Shown: positions 59,482-64,000 of the stretch, piece by piece
Numbering within the stretch: position 1 is the stretch's first letter
How the letters are laid out: each line of letters opens with the position of its first letter
Assembly: GCF_014203795.1 (NCBI RefSeq)
Contig: NZ_JACHJU010000001.1
Coordinates: 4,402,001-4,466,000, forward strand
Source: Streptosporangium album
Lineage (GTDB): Bacteria; Actinomycetota; Actinomycetes; Streptosporangiales; Streptosporangiaceae
Direction of reading: 5' to 3'
DNA: 64,000 nt
Notes under the pieces: model-generated
The model's database searches: none
What the model was told of the DNA's origin: nothing
What the model saw: only the letters and a program-made list of their open reading frames with translations
Made by a program: the position numbers and the translations under genes

Positions 59482-60162
59482 GGCTTCTCCAGCCGGGCGT
59501 GGCAGGTGGCCGCGGTCTCCGGTTCGGCGGTGACGCCGGAGTACGTGAGCGCCGACGGGGAGGAGGGCTATCCGGGCACGCTGACCGTCTCGCTCACCTA
59601 CACACTGACCGAGGACGCGCTCCGGCTGGACTACCGCGCGACCACCGACGCGCCGGCCGTGCTGAACCTGACCAACCACTCCTACTCCAACCTCGCCGGG
59701 AGCGGCGACGTCCTCGGGCACGTGGTCCGCATCGACGCCGGCCGTTACCTGCCGGTCGACGCCACGCAGATCCCGACGGGGGAGCTCGCCCCGGTCGCGG
59801 GCACGCCGCTCGACTTCACCGTCCCCCGCGCCGTCGGCGACCGTATCGCCGACCCCCTGCTGGGCGGCGGCTACGACCACTGCTACGTCCTGCGCGGCGG
59901 CATCGAGGTCGTCGAGCCGGTCAGCGGCCGTGTCATGGAGGTCACCACCACCGAGCCGGGGGTGCAGTTCTACACGGGCAACCTCCTGGACGGCGTCGCC
60001 ACCGCCTACGGCAGGCACGCCGGCCTCTGCCTGGAGACCCAGCACTTCCCCGACTCGCCCAACCGGGAGGACTTCCCGTCGACGGTCCTGCGCCCCGGCG
60101 AGGAGTTCGCCTCCTCGACGGTCTACCGCTTCCCCGTCACGGCCCGGCCTCAGGCGTCCTGA
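59482..60162 (+). pseudogene. aldose 1-epimerase, N-terminally truncated
   Basis: Starts in mid-gene with [40 protein letters not shown]. It keeps catalytic histidine ([14 protein letters not shown]) and glutamate regions ([14 protein letters not shown]) of GalM, which interconverts alpha and beta sugars. The first about 110 residues, with the other active-site His, are lost through the fusion to LacI. ATG 59506 could still start a shortened protein. It is convergent with murQ, overlapping by 13 bases. Confidence 0.78.
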
Positions 60163-61064
60163 CCGTCGCGCCGCAGGGCGTCGCCCAGCCGGCCGCCGTG
60201 CGCCGCGAGCAGCGACCGCGCGCCGTCCGCGCCGAGGCCGCGTTCGATCATCACGACGGCGGTCTTCACGTCGTTCCCCGCCCCCCGCAGGGCGTCGGCG
60301 GCGACGAGGTCGTCGGCGCCCGTGATCTCGGCGACCATGCGGACCGCCCGGTCGGCGAGCTTCGCGTTGCTCGCCGACACCTCGATCATGCGGTTCCCGT
60401 ACGTCCGCCCGCACCTGATCATCGTGACCGTGGAGATCATGTTGAGTACCAGCTTCTGGGCCGTGCCGGCCTTCAGCCGCGTCGACCCGGTGACCACCTC
60501 CGGCCCGACGATGACCTCGATCGCGTGCTCGGCCTCGGCCGCCAGCGGGGTGCCGGTGTTGCACACCAGCCCCACGGTCAGCGCCCCGCGACGGCGTGCC
60601 TCGGCCACCGCGGCGACGACGTACGGCGCCTGCCCACTCGCGGAGATCCCCACCACGGAGTCCATGGGGCCGACGCCTCTGGCGCGGATCACGGCGGCAC
60701 CCGCCTCCGCGTCGTCCTCCGCGCCCTCGACCGCCCGGACGAGCGCGGCGTCGCCGCCCGCGATGATGCCCTGCACCAGGTCGGGGGCGGTGCCGAAGGT
60801 CGGCGGGCACTCCGAGGCGTCGAGCACCGCGAGCCGCCCCGACGTGCCGGCGCCCACGTAGAGCAGCCGGCCGCCGGAGGCCACCCGCCCGGCGACGCCG
60901 TCGATCGCGGTGGAGATCGCCGGACCGGCTGCGGCCACCGCCACCGGCACGGCGACGTCGGCCGCGTTCATCAGCCGCACGATCTCCTCTGTCGGGAGCG
61001 TGTCGATCCCGCTGTAGCGGGGGTCGCTCCTCTCCGTGGCCAGGGCGGCGAGTGACTGTGTCAT
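60150..61064 (-). CDS. murQ: N-acetylmuramic acid 6-phosphate etherase
   Basis: A 304-residue SIS-domain enzyme cleaving the lactyl ether of MurNAc-6-P to GlcNAc-6-P and D-lactate in cell-wall recycling. Motifs: [20 protein letters not shown] near the start, [20 protein letters not shown] (about residues 67-86) with PPTFG, and the catalytic Glu in [11 protein letters not shown] (about 111-121). [20 protein letters not shown] is near 208. Full length. It lies 37 bases downstream of the ABC genes on the same strand, so uptake of cell-wall fragments and MurQ may be coordinated. Confidence 0.92.
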   Translation of the reverse strand: MTQSLAALATERSDPRYSGIDTLPTEEIVRLMNAADVAVPVAVAAAGPAISTAIDGVAGRVASGGRLLYVGAGTSGRLAVLDASECPPTFGTAPDLVQGIIAGGDAALVRAVEGAEDDAEAGAAVIRARGVGPMDSVVGISASGQAPYVVAAVAEARRRGALTVGLVCNTGTPLAAEAEHAIEVIVGPEVVTGSTRLKAGTAQKLVLNMISTVTMIRCGRTYGNRMIEVSASNAKLADRAVRMVAEITGADDLVAADALRGAGNDVKTAVVMIERGLGADGARSLLAAHGGRLGDALRRDGQDA

Positions 61065-61101
61065 GTTTCCTCACGGTTCCATGGTGCGAAGGGACGTCCG
61101 G

Positions 61102-62109
61102 TCACGCGCCCACCCCCAGGGGGATCACGCTCCGTCGCCGGGGGTGGAAGCACGCGTGCCGCTGCACGGTGTCTCCGTCGCGGCCCAGGACGGGAGTCTC
61201 GCTCCGGCAGCGCTCGGTGCTGAACGGGCACCTGTCCGCGAACAGGCAGCCCGCACCGGCCTGCCCCCCGCCGGCGGCCTCGACGGGGACGACCCGCTCG
61301 GCTCCGGGCCGCTCCAGCCCGTGCAGGACGGGGATCGCCGACAGCAGCGACTGGGTGTAGGGATGCACCGGATCGGCGATGATCGTCTCGGTCGGCCCCT
61401 GCTCGACGACCTGGCCGCGGTAGAGCACGTAGACCTCGCCGCCCTCCCCGATGTACCGTGCGGTGGCGATGTCGTGGGTGATGAACAGCACGCTCACGCC
61501 CAGCCGCTCGCGCAGGTCCTTCAGCAGCGCGAGGATGCCGAGGCGCATCGACACGTCGATCATCGAGACGGCCTCGTCGGCGACGAGCATCTCGGGGTCC
61601 ACCGTGAGCGCGCGGGCGATCACCACGCGCTGCCGCATGCCTCCGGAGAGCTGGTGGGGGTAGCGCGGCAGCACGTACCCCGGGTCGAGGCCCACCAGGG
61701 CGAGCAGCTCCTCCGCCCGCTCGTCGGTCCACGACCTCGGGCGGCCGGTCTGCCCGGCCCGCAGGGCCAGCGGCGCCGCCAGCGTCTGGTGGATCGTGCG
61801 GGTGGGGTTGAGCGCCGAGTACGGGTCCTGATGGATGAGCTGGATCGCCCGGAAGTACGGCTGCCGCCGGCGGTGGCTCAGCCCGGACATCGACGTGCCG
61901 TTGATGACGAGATCGCCGGAGTCGTAGGTCTCCAGCCCGGCGAGGATCCGGCCGAGCGTGGTCTTGCCGCAGCCGGACTCGCCGATGAACGACACGGCGC
62001 CGCCCCGGCCGATGGCGAAGTCCACACCCCGCAGGGCCGGCACCTCACGACTGCCGAGGACGCCTCCGCGCTGCTTGAACGTCCTGGTGATCCCGTTTCC
62101 CGTGATCAC
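61102..62109 (-). CDS. oligopeptide-type ABC transporter ATP-binding protein (OppF/DppF-like)
   Basis: A 335-residue ATPase from GTG 62107-62109, which overlaps the OppD-like stop (GTGA). Walker A GESGCGKTT is at about 41-49, signature LSGGMRQRVVIARAL (about 152-166). Walker B reads MLVADEAVSMIDVS, where families usually have DEPVSALD; the catalytic E is kept, but P and L are changed. The C-terminal cysteine cluster GCLFADRCPFSTERCRSETP is standard for this subfamily and may hold an iron-sulfur cluster. It powers import of peptides or sugars with the neighbouring genes. Confidence 0.9.
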   Translation of the reverse strand: MITGNGITRTFKQRGGVLGSREVPALRGVDFAIGRGGAVSFIGESGCGKTTLGRILAGLETYDSGDLVINGTSMSGLSHRRRQPYFRAIQLIHQDPYSALNPTRTIHQTLAAPLALRAGQTGRPRSWTDERAEELLALVGLDPGYVLPRYPHQLSGGMRQRVVIARALTVDPEMLVADEAVSMIDVSMRLGILALLKDLRERLGVSVLFITHDIATARYIGEGGEVYVLYRGQVVEQGPTETIIADPVHPYTQSLLSAIPVLHGLERPGAERVVPVEAAGGGQAGAGCLFADRCPFSTERCRSETPVLGRDGDTVQRHACFHPRRRSVIPLGVGA

Positions 62110-63119
62110 GCGTACTCCTTCCGTCTCACCGGCGCGGGTGAGTGTTCCAGCGCGTGGCAGGCGGCGGTCCTCCCACCGCGGACGACAGCGGCGGGCTCGG
62201 CCGTCTCGCAGACCTCCATGCGCGTGTCGCACCGCTCGCGGAACACGCACCCGGCGACCGGGAGGGTCCCGAGCGTGGGAGGCCGTCCCGGCAGTGCCCG
62301 GGCCAGCGAGATGTCACCCGACAGGCGGGGGATCGCCCGGATGAGGCCCCGGGTGTAGGGGTGCGCGGGCGCGCCGATCACCTCGTTGATCGGGCCGTGC
62401 TCGACCACGCGCCCGCCGTACATCACGGCGAGGTCGTCGGCGACCTCGGCCACCGCGCCGACGTCGTGGGTGATGATGAGGGTGGTGAGCGACCGCTCCT
62501 CGTGGATCTCCCGGATGATCCGCAGGATCGTCGCCTGCGTGATCATGTCGAGGGCCGTGGTCGGTTCGTCGAGGACGACCACCTTGGCGTTGAGGGCCAG
62601 TGCGAGCATGATGCCCACCCGCTGGCGCATGCCCCCCGACAGCTCGTGCTGGTGGGAGTCGAGCACGCGGGCGCCGTCCATGCCCATCCGGGCCAGCAGG
62701 TCCTTCGCGTCGCGTACGAGAGCCCGCAGGTCGGCCACGTCGTGCGATCGGCCGAGGTCGAGGAGCTGCTTGCCGATGCTCTTGAGCGGGTTGAGCGAGT
62801 TCTGCGCGGCCTGGAAGACGTATCCGACCTGCCGTCCGCGGGCCCGCCGGAGGTCCTCGCCGCCGAGCGTCAGGACGTCCCCCAGGCCGTCGATCTCGAC
62901 GCTGCCCTTCGCGATCCTGCCCGGCGGCTGGACGGCGTTGAGCAGGGAGAGCGCCAGCGTGGACTTGCCGGAGCCGGACTCGCCGACGATGCCGGTGATC
63001 GTCCCGGGGGTGAGGGTCAGGTCGACGCCGGAGACGGCGGGCAGCTCGCCCGCCGGGGTCTTGTAGACGACGGTGAGGTCGCGGATGCGCACGCCGGGTG
63101 CCGTGGAGTCGGTGGTCAT
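62106..63119 (-). CDS. oligopeptide-type ABC transporter ATP-binding protein (OppD/DppD-like)
   Basis: A 337-residue ATPase. Walker A GESGSGKST (about residues 45-53), Q-loop VGYVFQAAQNSLNPLKSIG (about 97-115), signature LSGGMRQRVGIML (about 161-173), Walker B VVVLDEPTTALDM (about 181-193), H-loop LIITHDVGAVAEVAD. The C-terminal oligopeptide-transporter cysteine motif is GCVFRERCDTRMEVCE. Coupled by overlap to the OppF-like gene and separated by four bases from the permease. Confidence 0.92.
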   Translation of the reverse strand: MTTDSTAPGVRIRDLTVVYKTPAGELPAVSGVDLTLTPGTITGIVGESGSGKSTLALSLLNAVQPPGRIAKGSVEIDGLGDVLTLGGEDLRRARGRQVGYVFQAAQNSLNPLKSIGKQLLDLGRSHDVADLRALVRDAKDLLARMGMDGARVLDSHQHELSGGMRQRVGIMLALALNAKVVVLDEPTTALDMITQATILRIIREIHEERSLTTLIITHDVGAVAEVADDLAVMYGGRVVEHGPINEVIGAPAHPYTRGLIRAIPRLSGDISLARALPGRPPTLGTLPVAGCVFRERCDTRMEVCETAEPAAVVRGGRTAACHALEHSPAPVRRKEYA

Positions 63120-63123
63120 CTGG

Positions 63124-64000
63124 TTATTCCTCCCGCAGCCGGGGGTTGAAGATCTCGTCCATCGCGTCGATGAGGAGCACGATGCCCAGCGTCAGCAGCA
63201 GGATCGCGATCAGCGGGGCCAGCAGATACGGCAGCGCGGCGGGGGTCGTGAGCGCCCCGCCGTTGAAGACCGCGAAGTTCAGCATCACGCCCCAGTTGTT
63301 GGCGTCGAACGGCAGGACGCCCAGGAAGAACAGGCCCACCTGCGCGTAGACGGCCCCGGTCACGGCGATGAGCATGTTCATCGCGATGTAGGGCGCCATC
63401 CCGGGCAGCAGCTCACGCCCGATGATGTGGGTCGTCGGCAGGCCCAGCCCCCTGGCGGCCTCGATGAACCCCCGCTCCCGCAGGGAGAGCGTCTGGGACC
63501 GTACGGCACGCGCCACCCCGCCCCAGCCGAGGAGCCCGAGCACGAGCCCCATCTCCAGGGGGCTCGTGAATTTCCACACGGTGGAGAGCACGAGCAGCAG
63601 CGGCAGACCGGGGATGGCCAGGTTCATGTCGGTGATCCGCATGAGCAGCGTGTCCCACCGTCCGCGCCGGAATCCGGAGAACAGCCCGATGGCGGTGCCC
63701 AGGGCCACCGTGATGACCGCGGTGGCGAGGCCGGTGAGCAGGACGTACCGCGCGCCGGTGATGACGAGCGCGAGCACGTCGGTGCCCTCGAAATCCGTGC
63801 CGAGGGGGTGCGCCCAGCTCGGGGGCGCGTAGAGGGCGCCGTTGTCCCGGGGCAGGTGCGCGGGGTAGAGAAGGGGGCCGAAGGCCCCCATGACGGCGAA
63901 CAGGGCGATGATGGCGACGCCGGCCATCCGGCTCGGCTTGCGGCGCATCACCCGCCACACGCCGCGCCAGAAGTTGCGCCGCAGCGTCGCGCGCGTGGTC
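63124..64000 (-). CDS. ABC transporter permease (DppC/OppC-like), partial
   Basis: Open to the right edge of the window, so its start lies outside; at least 292 residues are seen. It has an N-terminal basic segment (LRRNFWRGVWRVMRRKPSRM), a first membrane helix (AGVAIIALFAVMGAFGPLL), and the periplasmic loop PSWAHPLGTDFEGTDVLALV, which is diagnostic of OppC-type permeases. Five more helices follow, with the EAA-like coupling loop ERGFIEAARGLGLPTTHIIG. It works with the two ATPases downstream; the companion DppB and the binding protein should lie beyond 64000. Confidence 0.9.
   Translation of the reverse strand, partial: TTRATLRRNFWRGVWRVMRRKPSRMAGVAIIALFAVMGAFGPLLYPAHLPRDNGALYAPPSWAHPLGTDFEGTDVLALVITGARYVLLTGLATAVITVALGTAIGLFSGFRRGRWDTLLMRITDMNLAIPGLPLLLVLSTVWKFTSPLEMGLVLGLLGWGGVARAVRSQTLSLRERGFIEAARGLGLPTTHIIGRELLPGMAPYIAMNMLIAVTGAVYAQVGLFFLGVLPFDANNWGVMLNFAVFNGGALTTPAALPYLLAPLIAILLLTLGIVLLIDAMDEIFNPRLREE

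Overview
The window is about 70 percent G+C, uses GTG starts often, and strings genes together through 4-base ATGA/GTGA overlaps. It carries ECF sigma/anti-sigma pairs, P450-ferredoxin sets, a DUF1707 protein, a WYL regulator and a mycobacterial-type sterol side-chain cluster. This points to a soil actinomycete, probably Streptosporangiaceae or a relative; the family is inference. No rRNA or tRNA genes were seen.

Layout. 0-4.6 kb: an ECF sigma / zinc-finger anti-sigma / ABC ATPase / permease operon, a recombinase scrap, and a second sigma with its membrane partner. 5.1-12.4 kb: an enoyl-CoA hydratase divergent from acyl-CoA synthetase / two-OB DUF35 protein / two thiolase-like proteins / FadD19-like synthetase, equivalent in content to the M. 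tuberculosis echA19, fadD19, Rv3521-ltp4-ltp3 genes. A perfect KstR2-type operator lies in the divergent promoter. 12.5-17.5 kb: two P450s, two [3Fe-4S] ferredoxins, a ferredoxin reductase and a TetR regulator, divergent from an MFS exporter over a candidate operator. 19-22.5 kb: a truncated aldehyde dehydrogenase, 35-bp tandem repeats, and an HxlR regulator divergent from a second exporter.

22.5-52 kb is an accessory, decaying zone. It holds Tn3-type transposase pieces, resolvases with res-like sites, IS605 and IS110 remnants, and two families of miniature inverted-repeat elements. MITE-1 has 38-bp ends beginning GGGG, as Tn3-family ends do. MITE-2 is about 240-256 bp with ends beginning GGCCCTCC. 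Working cargo sits between them: ECF sigma/anti-sigma, a secreted beta/gamma-crystallin-like protein, a peptidoglycan amidase, a SpoIIE phosphatase, an SRPBCC/ArsR/VOC operon behind a perfect 44-bp palindrome, an ArsR/MFS pair, two paralogous regulators joining a transposase-type HTH to a MarR-like domain, a serine hydrolase, and a DrrAB-type ABC exporter followed by a P450.

52-64 kb: histidine phosphatase; a compact ATP-grasp/phosphohistidine (PEP-synthase-like) enzyme divergent from two small DNA-binding-type proteins; RidA divergent from a WYL regulator; a run of fused gene remnants (STAS, resolvase, LacI, galM); and murQ upstream-coupled to an oligopeptide-type ABC transporter that runs off the right edge, suggesting uptake and recycling of cell-wall sugars and peptides.

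The most unusual things are the compact ATP-grasp/phosphohistidine enzyme with its two regulators, the HTH-MarR paralog pair with a shared promoter motif, the MITE that cuts the toxin gene of a DUF6247 pair, and several deletion scars that fuse unrelated genes.
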